NCBI GenBank assembly: GCA_023392595.1
Contig: JAEVYU010000023.1
Span: 1-64,000, forward strand
DNA from: Bacillota bacterium
GTDB taxonomy: Bacteria; Bacillota; UBA4882; UBA8346
Length of the DNA: 64,000 bases
Direction of reading: 5' to 3'
The notes beneath the pieces are model-generated. The model saw only the letters and a program-made list of their open reading frames with translations, had not been told where the DNA came from and searched no databases. A program made the translations under genes and the position numbers. Positions 25,604 through 33,687 of this stretch are shown one piece after another. Within the stretch, counting starts at the first letter, position 1. Each line of letters opens with the position of its first letter.

Positions 25604-27739
25604 TTAGTTCAGAAAACACTTATTATACTTGGTTTTATAGAACTCATCCAAAACATTGGCCAGCCTATCCAAGGCATCTTCCGGCGTTCCATTGATTAAA
25701 AGCGCGATAAAATCGAGTTTTTCAATCAGGGTTTCATTGACGAAACTGACCGTCTCCAGCAGATAGGGGTTGCAGTTTTGCGGCGCCGCGATCACAATTC
25801 CCAGGCGAGCGCGGACCTGTTCGCCCTGTAGGTTTGAAGCCATAAAACCCTTATCCAGCTTGAGCACTCCGAAATAAAGATGCTCGACCGCTTCCGTCCG
25901 GCAATGCAACAACAATATCCCCCGTTCGGCAATATAGGTGCCGCCCTTGGCTTCTCTTTCCAAAAACGCCGATTCCAACCTTTCCCGGTTGGCCGCGGTC
26001 AATGGGAATTCCCCGCTGACTTCGGAAATCAAGGCCTCGATATTCCCGGCCCGGGGATTCTCTTTCACGAAAAAATGGTCCAAAATCTCGGTGACTGCCT
26101 GCCCATACTGGTTCAATTCTTGCATTTTATCCTTAAGGTTCAGTGTTTTTTTACGAAATTGCGGCACAAGGGCGGAAGTTTCCTTCATTTGTTCCAACAA
26201 TTGAAGAATGTTCCGTTTGTCCTCCTCAAAAAGGAGCGGATTTACCATCACCACCGGTACGGGACTTTTGGCGATACCCACCGTGGAAATAATCAATTCG
26301 ATTCCCTGTTCCCGCAGCCAGCCTTCTTCAATATCCAGGGCCGAGGTAACCTCAACGATATCAATATTTTCAAATTCCTTTTCGATTTTAGCCGCCAGCA
26401 ACCGGGAAGTTCCGATGCCGGTTGCGCAGGCAATGGCCGTCCGGTAAATATGTTTGGATACGATTTCATTTTTCTCGATAGCTGCCCCAAGATGCATTGC
26501 AATATAAGCGATCTCCGCTTCCGGTATTTTCATGTCGATTTGTTTTTCAATACCCGCTACACATTGGGCCGCCAATTCCAGCAACTTGGGATAATGGGCC
26601 TTAATGGAATCATAAAGCGGATTCCGGATTTCCAATTTCATCCGCAACCGGCTCAGAGCGGGCCCCAGATGATTGACCAGTCCGCTTAATAGTTTTTCGT
26701 TTTGGGACAGTAACTTACCGGTCTGGGCTTCCGCAACCTCGATAATTTCATTGGCAAACCTCAGAAGATCTTCATCTTCAACGGTATTACGAGCGAGATC
26801 GCCGCTGATCACCCTGTTCTTGGTTCCTTTAATATGCATTGCAATATAGCCGATTTCATCCTCGGGAATCTTGATCGCAAACAGGCTTTCCATTTCCAAG
26901 GCCAGCCTGGCCGCGGACGCATACTCCTTGCTCGGTTTCAATTCTTCCATAAACTGCCGGTTGATGACGATATCTTCCTTTTGCGTAATTCGCTGAATCG
27001 CGATTGCCAGGTGCACGATTAGTCCCACATAGGCGCTATCGGCCAATTTTTGCCCGGTATTTTCCTCCAGGCCCCGGATTAACTTTTCCAACTGGTGGAT
27101 GGTATTGTTATTGAGCAAGTTTAACAGGCGGTTCCTGGCCAGCAACTCGGTATGGCTAACCGGTACGGGCTGTTTGATATTATTCCCCTCAAGCAGGCCG
27201 AACAGGTAATTTTCATTGATATTTTCATAGATCAAACGAATCATGCCTTTGCGAATATGGTCTTCTTCCCCGGTGATATAAACTCCCAAACCTTGTTTCC
27301 TTACCAGAGTCAATTGATGCTGATTTAACCATTCTTCAACCTTATCCAAATCGTTGCTTACGGTACCCTCGGTGATATTCAGCGTCCTCGCGAAGGTATA
27401 CAATTTAACCGGCTCCTGGTTTTGCAACAATTCACTGCAGATAATGGTTTGGCGCTCCTTGGGCGTATAAAGCCGTTCTTCTTTTTCCTCTCCCAAAAGA
27501 TGAACGATTGCTTCGCGGTCTTCCCGGCTTCCATAAACCTTAATGCCGACGCCAGCCTTTTTTACTAACTTACAGCCTTTTTTGGCCAACCATTCCTCGG
27601 TGGCCGGCAATTCCCGGAGTACGGTCCGGCTGCTGATTCCAAGACCTCTGGCAATTTCGGTCACAGTGATATAATCGCTTTCATTGCAGATGCGCTGTAA
27701 AATACTTTTAACTCTTAATTGAATCGTAGCTTCCTGCAT
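25604..27739 (-). CDS. mtlR: MtlR-type PTS-controlled transcriptional activator
   Basis: 711 residues from the ATG at 27739, which follows a strong AGGAGGG; an upstream in-frame start lacks one. Domain order: HTH (ITVTEIARGLGISSRTVLRE, about 22-41), a second winged helix (about 100-145), two PRD domains (about 190-400), an EIIB-like domain with CATGIGTS, and a C-terminal EIIA-type domain with a His in LLLHCRTEAVEH. This is the MtlR/LicR architecture, whose activity is set by phosphorylation by EI/HPr and EIIB/EIIA. It probably activates the operon from the inverted repeat upstream of the EIIA gene. It is encoded inside the operon it should regulate. Confidence 0.9.
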   Translation of the reverse strand: MQEATIQLRVKSILQRICNESDYITVTEIARGLGISSRTVLRELPATEEWLAKKGCKLVKKAGVGIKVYGSREDREAIVHLLGEEKEERLYTPKERQTIICSELLQNQEPVKLYTFARTLNITEGTVSNDLDKVEEWLNQHQLTLVRKQGLGVYITGEEDHIRKGMIRLIYENINENYLFGLLEGNNIKQPVPVSHTELLARNRLLNLLNNNTIHQLEKLIRGLEENTGQKLADSAYVGLIVHLAIAIQRITQKEDIVINRQFMEELKPSKEYASAARLALEMESLFAIKIPEDEIGYIAMHIKGTKNRVISGDLARNTVEDEDLLRFANEIIEVAEAQTGKLLSQNEKLLSGLVNHLGPALSRLRMKLEIRNPLYDSIKAHYPKLLELAAQCVAGIEKQIDMKIPEAEIAYIAMHLGAAIEKNEIVSKHIYRTAIACATGIGTSRLLAAKIEKEFENIDIVEVTSALDIEEGWLREQGIELIISTVGIAKSPVPVVMVNPLLFEEDKRNILQLLEQMKETSALVPQFRKKTLNLKDKMQELNQYGQAVTEILDHFFVKENPRAGNIEALISEVSGEFPLTAANRERLESAFLEREAKGGTYIAERGILLLHCRTEAVEHLYFGVLKLDKGFMASNLQGEQVRARLGIVIAAPQNCNPYLLETVSFVNETLIEKLDFIALLINGTPEDALDRLANVLDEFYKTKYNKCFLN

Positions 27740-27787
27740 ATACCCTCCTAAAAAAACCAAGGTATATTTCAACGGCTTTCCATGAAA

Positions 27788-27830
27788 ACTCCGCTTTGGG
27801 CAGTTTTTCTAAAACCGCCCAAAACAGAGT
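27788..27830 (-). promoter_or_regulatory. 20-bp RNA hairpin between EIICB and regulator genes
   Basis: Arms 27788-27807 and 27811-27830 with a 3-nt loop. On the plus strand three positions mismatch (C/A, C/A, A/C). In minus-strand RNA all three become G:U pairs, so the stem is continuous only in the transcript of the operon. A short UUUU follows. It may partly terminate or stabilise the transcript between the transporter and regulator genes. Confidence 0.65.
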
Positions 27831-27870
27831 CCCTGGAACAATTTAATAATACCTCATGGAACCGCCATGC

Positions 27871-29298
27871 CTATTTTTGAGAAAACCTTTCCACCAATTG
27901 ATCATACTCCGGAGCGTTGACAAAATTCTTGATCGATACATGCTCGGCATGAGGAGCCATACTTTTAGCCCGTTCACTCAAACTTTCATGAGTAATCACA
28001 ATGTCGGCATCGGCAGGAATATCCTCGATCGCGCAATTGGTCACGTCAATTTTCAGTCCCGCCTTGGTTAGCTTATTGCGGAGCATCGAAGCACTCATGG
28101 CGCTGGAACCCATTCCGGCATCACAGGCCACCACGATCTTGCTGACCGTTGATTTGACACCCAGCCCTTTACTGGCGGCTTTCATTTCCTTCACTGTGCT
28201 TTGGGCCTCGCTTAACTCCTGGCCGGAAAATTCCTTGGAACGCTTAATCAATACTGAGGCGATTAAGAAGGAGACAACGAACGATACCAATACTCCGAAC
28301 AACACCGGGAGCAGTCCACCCCTGGGCGCCATGACAATGTAGGCAAAGATGCTGCCGGGCGCCGGTGGAGCAATCAAGCCCGCTCCGAGCAGCCCAAAGG
28401 TGAATACTCCGGACACTCCTCCCAAAATAACCGGTATTAACAGGATCGGATTCATCAGGACATAGGGGAAGTAAATTTCATGAATACCACCTAAAAAGTG
28501 AATGATAATCGCTCCGGGCGCGGACTGTTTGGCCATTCCTTTAGAAAATAAAGCGTAAGCCAGTAAAATACCAAGGCCGGGTCCAGGATTGGATTCCAGC
28601 ATGAAGAAAATCGATTTGCCCGCCGCGGCAGCTTGCTGAATCCCCAGGGGTGAAAGAACCCCGTGATTTATCGCATTATTTAAAAACAGGATTTTGGCCG
28701 GTTCGATGAAAATACTCGCCAGAGGCAACAACCCCGCATCAACAATGTTTTTAACCACATTGCCGAATGCCGCGGTCGCTGCGGCAACAACCGGGCCGAA
28801 TGCCACCAGGCCCGCACAGGCCAAGAGCATTCCGATAATGCCGTCAGCGAAATTGTTGACCAGCATTTCAAATCCGGCCGGTATCTTGCCGGCAGTAAAC
28901 TTTTCCAACTTTTTAATGATATAGCCGCCCAACGGGCCCACGATCATGGCTCCCAAAAACATCGGAGTCCCCTCGGCCAGATTCCTAGCGCCGCCAGCGC
29001 CCATCATGATCCCAAAGGTCGCTACGGCACCGACAACTCCCCCGCGATGACCGGCGATGGCCCGGCCCCCGGTATAACCAATTAAAAGCGGCAACAACAC
29101 CCTTAACATCGGATCAACCAGTTGCGCCAACGTCTTATTGGGAAGCCAGCCCACTCCGATAAACAATACCGTAATCAATCCCCAAGCAATAATCGCCCCG
29201 ATATTGGGAAGTATCATGCCACTGATAAACCGTCCGAATCTTTGAACCCTATCTTTGAAACTGGTCTGGGAAGATAATGCGGTCATACTGGTACTCAC
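27871..29298 (-). CDS. mtlA: PTS mannitol-type transporter EIICB
   Basis: 475 residues from a GTG start with GGAGGAG upstream. Residues 20-350 are the membrane EIIC domain, with GGRAIAGHRGG and the substrate-site GGIHEIYFPY (Glu274). A short linker joins EIIB (about 385-475), with the phospho-cysteine Cys392 in VACDAGMGSSAMSAS. The protein lacks a fused EIIA, which is encoded separately at 31409-31924. It imports a hexitol, most likely mannitol, and phosphorylates it. It is preceded by 98 bases from the HPr gene. Confidence 0.92.
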   Translation of the reverse strand: MSTSMTALSSQTSFKDRVQRFGRFISGMILPNIGAIIAWGLITVLFIGVGWLPNKTLAQLVDPMLRVLLPLLIGYTGGRAIAGHRGGVVGAVATFGIMMGAGGARNLAEGTPMFLGAMIVGPLGGYIIKKLEKFTAGKIPAGFEMLVNNFADGIIGMLLACAGLVAFGPVVAAATAAFGNVVKNIVDAGLLPLASIFIEPAKILFLNNAINHGVLSPLGIQQAAAAGKSIFFMLESNPGPGLGILLAYALFSKGMAKQSAPGAIIIHFLGGIHEIYFPYVLMNPILLIPVILGGVSGVFTFGLLGAGLIAPPAPGSIFAYIVMAPRGGLLPVLFGVLVSFVVSFLIASVLIKRSKEFSGQELSEAQSTVKEMKAASKGLGVKSTVSKIVVACDAGMGSSAMSASMLRNKLTKAGLKIDVTNCAIEDIPADADIVITHESLSERAKSMAPHAEHVSIKNFVNAPEYDQLVERFSQK

Positions 29299-29396
29299 TT
29301 TTTTACTCCTCCTCTTTTTCCATTACTCAATTCTATCCTTAAATAGCTTCCCTCTCATCTAGAATCAAGGGAGTATTCCAAGGCGGACGCTGATGT

Positions 29397-29663
29397 TTAT
29401 AAGTCCTTCAGTTCCTTTTCAAAAAACTGTTCCATTCTTTCCATGGCCTGGGCCTGATCTGCCCCGGAAATTGAAATTTCAACATTCTTGCCTGCTTCGA
29501 CACCCAGCGTCATGACTGCGATCAAACTGGAGAGCGGTACGGTTTTATCCTGATACTTCATAGTGATGCTGGATTGATAACCTCCCGCCAGGGATACCAA
29601 TATAGCGGCCGGTCTGGCATGCAACCCGATGGCAGAAGTGATTGCAAACGTTTTAGTCAACAT
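29397..29663 (-). CDS. ptsH: HPr phosphocarrier protein
   Basis: 88 residues, standard HPr length. The phospho-His is His15 in GLHARPA. The regulatory Ser46 is kept (PLSSLIAVMTLGV), so HPr kinase control is possible, although Ile replaces the usual Met48. It overlaps the end of the EI gene by 11 bases, indicating tight co-expression. Having its own HPr inside a sugar operon suggests a dedicated phosphorelay, unless this is the only ptsHI pair of the genome. Confidence 0.92.
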   Translation of the reverse strand: MLTKTFAITSAIGLHARPAAILVSLAGGYQSSITMKYQDKTVPLSSLIAVMTLGVEAGKNVEISISGADQAQAMERMEQFFEKELKDL

Positions 29664-31377
29664 TGAACTGCCCCTTTATATAATTTGATATCTGACTTGC
29701 TTCCTTCATTTCCATGACTTTCCCCGCGATTTCCCGGGCCTTTTGAAAGGATAGTTTGCGGATCATTCCTTTAATGGAGGGAATTGCCGAAGCGGCCATC
29801 GAAAATTCATCAAGCCCAAGCCCCAGTAAAACCAGGGCATTTTCGGCCCCGGAAGCCATTTCACCGCACATGCCCACCGAAATCCCGGCCTGATGACCGG
29901 CATCGATTATCCTTTTGATGGAGCGCAAAACTCCGATATGCAAAGGATTGTACATATAACTGATCTTTTCGTTCATCCGGTCAACCGCCAGCGTGTATTG
30001 ACACAAATCATTAGTTCCGATACTGAAAAAGTCGGCCTCTGCAGCCAGTAAATCGGCAATCATGACGGCGGCGGGTGTTTCCACCATGATACCCACTGGA
30101 ATATCTTTATCAAATGGAATAGCTTTCCCTTCCATTTCCATTTTCACTTCCGCCACGATTTCTTTAGCCGCCCGCAACTCTTCAAGACCGGAAATCATGG
30201 GAAACATCACTTTTAAATTTCCAAAAGCGCTTGCTCTCAAGATGGCCCGTAATTGGGTCTTAAATAGTTCCCTCTCTTTTAGACAAATCCGGATCGCCCG
30301 GTACCCCAAAAACGGGTTCATTTCCGGAGGAATGTCGATATTTTTGGGTTGCTTGTCGCCCCCTACGTCCATGGTCCGGATAATACAAGGCCGCATGCCC
30401 ATAATTTCCGCAGCTCTTTTGTAGACGCGAAATTGTTCTTCTTCATCCGGCAGTTGATTCCGTCCCAGGTAAAGGAATTCGGTCCGGAAAAGCCCGACAC
30501 CGTCACCGCCGTTTTCGAGCACGGCCAAGGCCTCATCCGGTCTGGCAATATTTCCGGCCAATTCAATTTTAATGCCATCCGTAGTCTGAGCCGGTTCATC
30601 CTTTAATTTGGCGACTTCCTTGAATTTTTCAGCCTGCAGCCGTAATTTCCCCTCATATTCCCTGGTTTCTTCAGGAGCAGGATTTACAATGACCACTCCC
30701 GCCACCCCGTCCGCAATCACAGTCGTTCCCGAAGAAATACGCCGGATACCCCCTCCGCATCCCACGATGGCCGGTATTCCCAAAGTTCTGGCCACAATCG
30801 CGGTATGAGAGGTAACGCCCCCTTTTTCCAGGACAATGCCTTTAATATGTCCGGCGTCCAAAGAAACCGTCTCTGCCGGTGACAAATCCTCGGCAATCAA
30901 GATCACGTTCTCCTCCAGCCGGGCCAGATTCATTCTTCTCCTGCCTAAAAGCGCATCCATTACATGCTTTCCCACATTGACCATGTCATCGGCGCGTTGT
31001 TTCATATACTCACTGTCGATAGCCACAAACATTTCCCGGATTTTGTCAACAGCCTTCAAAACAGCGGCTTCGCTCGCTAATAACTCAATTTTGATATTGG
31101 TCTGCACCATCTCGCTAAACAGCGGATCGCGAATCAACATCTGATACGCTTCAAATACCAGCAACTCGTTTTCTCCCAATACCCCAGCAGCGCTATTTTT
31201 TATCGTTTTAAGATACTCTTCCGCAGTGCCTAAAGCATCTCTAAACCGCTTCAGTTCATTTTCAATTTCATTTCCGATTATTTTCATGCCGGCAAATTGA
31301 GTAAGGTTCTCCGTTTCTTTATATACCAACGCCTTACCGATCCCGATTCCCGGCGAAGCCGGAATCCCTTTAATCAT
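29653..31377 (-). CDS. ptsI: PTS enzyme I (phosphoenolpyruvate-protein phosphotransferase)
   Basis: 574 residues from the ATG at 31377, which follows AGGTGG; an in-frame GTG nine bases upstream is less well placed. N-terminal HPr-binding helical domain, phospho-His191 in GGVTSHTAIVAR, and a C-terminal PEP-binding TIM barrel with GDGVGLFRTEFLY, MVETPAA and the active-site Cys in GMCGEMAS. The enzyme takes phosphate from PEP and passes it to HPr. It lies 31 bases downstream of the EIIA gene in the same operon. Confidence 0.93.
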   Translation of the reverse strand: MIKGIPASPGIGIGKALVYKETENLTQFAGMKIIGNEIENELKRFRDALGTAEEYLKTIKNSAAGVLGENELLVFEAYQMLIRDPLFSEMVQTNIKIELLASEAAVLKAVDKIREMFVAIDSEYMKQRADDMVNVGKHVMDALLGRRRMNLARLEENVILIAEDLSPAETVSLDAGHIKGIVLEKGGVTSHTAIVARTLGIPAIVGCGGGIRRISSGTTVIADGVAGVVIVNPAPEETREYEGKLRLQAEKFKEVAKLKDEPAQTTDGIKIELAGNIARPDEALAVLENGGDGVGLFRTEFLYLGRNQLPDEEEQFRVYKRAAEIMGMRPCIIRTMDVGGDKQPKNIDIPPEMNPFLGYRAIRICLKERELFKTQLRAILRASAFGNLKVMFPMISGLEELRAAKEIVAEVKMEMEGKAIPFDKDIPVGIMVETPAAVMIADLLAAEADFFSIGTNDLCQYTLAVDRMNEKISYMYNPLHIGVLRSIKRIIDAGHQAGISVGMCGEMASGAENALVLLGLGLDEFSMAASAIPSIKGMIRKLSFQKAREIAGKVMEMKEASQISNYIKGQFNVD

Positions 31378-31408
31378 CACGACCACCTGTCTTCCCTTTG
31401 GATAAGGC

Positions 31409-31924
31409 TTAGAATCGATTGGTGAATGCCTGAAAAATATAATCCCTGTCCCCAGTGGTAAATAATTGTTTCAACGCTTCGCTTTCTTGGATGAACTCAG
31501 CCAAGGCTGAAAGGATTTTCAAATGCTGATTGTCTTTTCCGGCTATCCCCACCACCAGGTAGGCTTTCTCCCCTTCTTGATATTCGACCCCTTCCGGAAA
31601 TTGGAGGATGCAAATACCGCTATGAATAATTTGGTCTTTCGAATTTCCCACCCCGTGGGGAATGGCTACTCCCTCGCCGATATAAGTTGATAATACCTTT
31701 TCCCTTTCCTTCATCGCCGTAATATACTCCGGTGTTACATATCCCCCGTCCACCAATACCTGTCCGGCCATTTCGATGGCTTCATTTTTGGTTACACTTT
31801 TGAGCCCGATACGGATACATTCGGGAATCAAAACTGTCTGCTCCTGATTCCCGGCTATTGCAGCGTTTTCTTGAACATCGGCCCTCTTTGGTTGCATTTT
31901 TTTGCCCGAAAATAAAAAACCCAT
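31409..31924 (-). CDS. mtlF: PTS EIIA, mannitol/fructose type
   Basis: 171 residues. A charged 35-residue N-terminal extension precedes the EIIA type-2 domain. The phospho-His is His90 in GEGVAIPHGV. The rest fits the MtlF family (YLVVGIAGKDNQHL). It accepts phosphate from HPr and gives it to EIIB. It is the first gene of the operon EIIA-EI-HPr-EIICB-MtlR-kinase-dehydrogenase and lies behind a good sigma-A promoter and an inverted-repeat operator. Confidence 0.9.
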   Translation of the reverse strand: MGFLFSGKKMQPKRADVQENAAIAGNQEQTVLIPECIRIGLKSVTKNEAIEMAGQVLVDGGYVTPEYITAMKEREKVLSTYIGEGVAIPHGVGNSKDQIIHSGICILQFPEGVEYQEGEKAYLVVGIAGKDNQHLKILSALAEFIQESEALKQLFTTGDRDYIFQAFTNRF

Positions 31925-32031
31925 CCTGATCTCCCCTTAATTTGTTGGTCCTGCTTGTTTCGCTTATTCAACGGAATTCATTACCAAATATTTACAACAT
32001 TATTACGTTTTCGTTACTAATTCCTATTTTG

Positions 32032-32061
32032 ATTATAATCCGAGCTTATCATTGATTTCAA
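32032..32061 (-). promoter_or_regulatory. Sigma-A promoter of the PTS operon
   Basis: Minus strand: -35 TTGAAA (32056-32061), 18-base spacer, -10 TATAAT (32032-32037). About 105 bases of leader precede the EIIA start. Confidence 0.7.
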
Positions 32062-32076
32062 TGAATTGTTCCATAG

Positions 32077-32103
32077 TTTTGACACCAATAGTTCCTGTCA
32101 AAA
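32077..32103. promoter_or_regulatory. Probable MtlR-type operator
   Basis: TTTTGACA (32077-32084) and TGTCAAAA (32096-32103) form a perfect inverted repeat 11 bases apart, 15 bases upstream of the -35. Position and the TTGNCA core fit known activator sites of MtlR-type regulators. Confidence 0.6.
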
Positions 32104-32334
32104 TCGAATAACTTATCTTACAAAGGGCTTCACTCTTTTGGGAATGGTGAAATAGGCGGGGGTAAGGAGTATTAGAACTGGAATAACTGGACATTTAACA
32201 AGCCGGGCCTGCCATTTACCAGGCAGACCCGTTGCGTTTTTCTTATGATTTTAAATGATTAAGCTTTTTAACCTGCATCAATCAGAAAAAACGATATTAA
32301 AAATGCCGTTCCATACCGAAAAAATCCCTTTGAA
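32104..32334. other. Intergenic region holding a hairpin terminator
   Basis: About 230 bases between the PTS operator and the second Spo0E-like gene. The hairpin at 32204-32231 is listed separately. No gene is visible. Confidence 0.5.
32204..32231 (-). terminator. Hairpin terminator after the Spo0E-like genes
   Basis: CGGGCCTGCC (32204-32213) pairs with GGCAGACCCG (32222-32231) with one mismatch on this strand; in the minus-strand RNA that pair is G:U. The following U-run is weak. Confidence 0.5.
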
Positions 32335-32499
32335 TCACTCTTTTTCTCTCAATGCTTTATCGTACTCATTTAACAACTCGTCCAGCCCTAGTGCCACTTC
32401 CATATAGAGTTTATCAACGCTTTGTCTGATTTCCCAAAGTTGCTGCATTCTTTTTTTTTCTTCATCAATTCTTTCTCGAATGCTCATTTTATCAGACAT
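32335..32499 (-). CDS. Small Spo0E-like peptide (54 aa)
   Basis: 54 residues, ATG preceded by AAGGTGAT. A highly charged helical N-terminus is followed by SVDKLYMEVALGLDELLNEY, which resembles the Spo0E aspartyl-phosphatase signature (LDxLLNEY) but lacks the preceding Ser-Gln. Spo0E proteins remove phosphate from Spo0A and delay sporulation. Its neighbour 112 bases upstream is a clearer member of the family, so the pair is probably a duplication. A role as a regulator of Spo0A or another response regulator is inference. Confidence 0.6.
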   Translation of the reverse strand: MSDKMSIRERIDEEKKRMQQLWEIRQSVDKLYMEVALGLDELLNEYDKALREKE

Positions 32500-32610
32500 T
32501 TTTTATCACCTTCCCTCATTTAGTGAAATCGGTATGAAAGGGCACAAAAATTAACCTAAAATAATGATTTTTGCCATAAAAAAAGCATCCCGAATCGGGA
32601 GGCCTATAAT

Positions 32611-32793
32611 TCACTCTTTTTTCTTTTTCATTAACAGCTTTTCATATTCAACCATTAAAGCATCTAAAATTTGGCTGGCACCTACCACCTCGGGATCGGT
32701 TAATCGATGGTTCTCAATTAATTCACCGAGTTCTCTCCGCAGTTGTTGAATATGATCCTTTAATTCCTGAATATCGTCGGAATTCAAATCCAT
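32611..32793 (-). CDS. Spo0E family aspartyl-phosphate phosphatase (60 aa)
   Basis: 60 residues from the ATG at 32793, which follows AGGGGTG; a longer in-frame reading upstream has no ribosome site. It has the two-helix Spo0E pattern: IQQLRRELGELIENH, then LTDPEVVGASQILDALMVEY, with the conserved SQxLD signature (SQILD). Members dephosphorylate Spo0A-P. Followed on the same strand by a weaker paralogue. Confidence 0.85.
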   Translation of the reverse strand: MDLNSDDIQELKDHIQQLRRELGELIENHRLTDPEVVGASQILDALMVEYEKLLMKKKKE

Positions 32794-33157
32794 CACCCCT
32801 GAAAATAGGCTTCCCAAAAAGGCAATAAAAAAACTCTTTTTATTCCGTATTCTTAGAAACAAAAGGGGAATCAGCCATGATGAAGAATGAGAAGAGGGTA
32901 TTTTGAAATACGTTACTGGAAGACACATGCCACCATTACGATGGCCGCGAACACCTATGTTCATGAAGATTTAAATATGTTAAGAGAGGCGGCTTCAGCA
33001 ATGAACGCCGCTTTAACTGAACAAAAAAAGGCAAAAAAAACCTCGTTCGAAATAAAACGAAGTTTTCCTTTAGTATCAACGATTTACGAGTTTTCTTTGC
33101 ACAATTCTTTGAATCTACCATTTCCTACCATTTATATTAATAAATCTTCGTTTTAGC
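32794..33157. other. Intergenic region between Spo0E-like gene and tRNA relic
   Basis: No gene supported; possible frames on both strands lack ribosome sites. Contains the terminator at 33039-33064. Confidence 0.5.
33039..33064 (-). terminator. Intrinsic terminator downstream of the tRNA relic
   Basis: 9-bp stem AACTTCGTT/AACGAGGTT (minus sense, one G:U), 8-nt loop, followed by eight T on the minus strand. It may be the old terminator of the broken tRNA copy. Confidence 0.75.
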
Positions 33158-33345
33158 TGGTGCGCCAGGAGGGGCACGAATCCCCGACCTACAGATTCGT
33201 CGAGGCCGTCTAAAAACCAATTTAAAATCAATAAGAAATACAATGTGCTTCTTTGAAGGCTTATTTCAATAAATTATATTTCTTTATCAGTAAATTTCCT
33301 TTTAAGACGGCCACACGTCTGCGCACTCTATCCAACTGGGCTTTC
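33158..33345 (-). pseudogene. tRNA-Arg relic split by an insertion
   Basis: 33158-33199 matches the 3' half of the intact tRNA-Arg, including CCA, with two substitutions. One of them changes the universally conserved T-loop A58. 33316-33340 matches its anticodon 5' stem and D-arm with a one-base insertion and small changes. The acceptor 5' strand is lost. The two halves are separated by about 115 bases at the anticodon loop. It is not functional as a tRNA. Confidence 0.75.
33200..33315. mobile_element. Small inverted-repeat-bounded insert in the tRNA relic
   Basis: About 115 bases of AT-rich sequence bounded by GGCCGTCT (33204-33211) and AGACGGCC (33305-33312). The repeat continues into A/T-runs with one bulge. 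It is non-coding and interrupts a tRNA-Arg copy at the anticodon loop. It looks like a MITE-sized element. No clear target duplication is visible. Confidence 0.5.
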
Positions 33346-33366
33346 AATGATCGGTCGAATTCAGTC

Positions 33367-33394
33367 AAAAAAGACTCCCGATTTCTCAGGAGCC
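33367..33394 (-). terminator. Intrinsic terminator of tRNA-Arg
   Basis: 9-bp stem (33373-33381 with 33386-33394), GAAA loop on the minus strand, followed by six T. It lies 14 bases after the CCA end. Confidence 0.9.
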
Positions 33395-33407
33395 TGACAA
33401 CTCTTTT

Positions 33408-33484
33408 TGGTGCGCCAGGAGGGGCTCGAACCCCCGACCTACAGATTCGAAGTCTGCCACTCTATCCAACTGAGCTACTGGCGC
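33408..33484 (-). tRNA. tRNA-Arg (anticodon TCG, codon CGA)
   Basis: 77 nt with encoded CCA. Acceptor GCGCCAG pairs with CTGGCGC, discriminator A. The anticodon stem is GCAGA/TCTGT with loop CTTCGAA. The T-arm has GGTTCGAGCC. It has its own promoter and terminator and is transcribed alone. A broken copy lies directly downstream. Confidence 0.97.
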
Positions 33485-33557
33485 GATTCTCTCTTCCTAC
33501 ACCCCCTGTTATTGTTGCCAATAAACAGGTCCAGCGCAAGAAATGTTTTGCTTTGCT

Positions 33558-33586
33558 ATTATAGCACAGTCGCCCTTTTTTTGCAA
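33558..33586 (-). promoter_or_regulatory. Sigma-A promoter of tRNA-Arg
   Basis: Minus strand: -35 TTGCAA (33581-33586), 17-base spacer, -10 TATAAT (33558-33563), about 75 bases before the tRNA 5' end. Confidence 0.85.
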
Positions 33587-33687
33587 TGAATCCGCGGGTA
33601 GGCGTCAACCTTTCCGGATGGTAAATTTATCCTAAAGTTTTTACCATTTGTACACAATTCCGCCATATATCCCACAAAAATACGCGC

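Noticed and set aside
25880..26689. 269-codon plus-strand frame
   Set aside because: Antisense to the MtlR-type gene; no ribosome site or motif.
33158..33410. attL/attR pair of an integrated element at the tRNA 3' end
   Set aside because: The copy contains both tRNA halves, not only the 3' end, and only about 250 bases separate it from the intact gene. A duplicated tRNA with an insertion explains it better.
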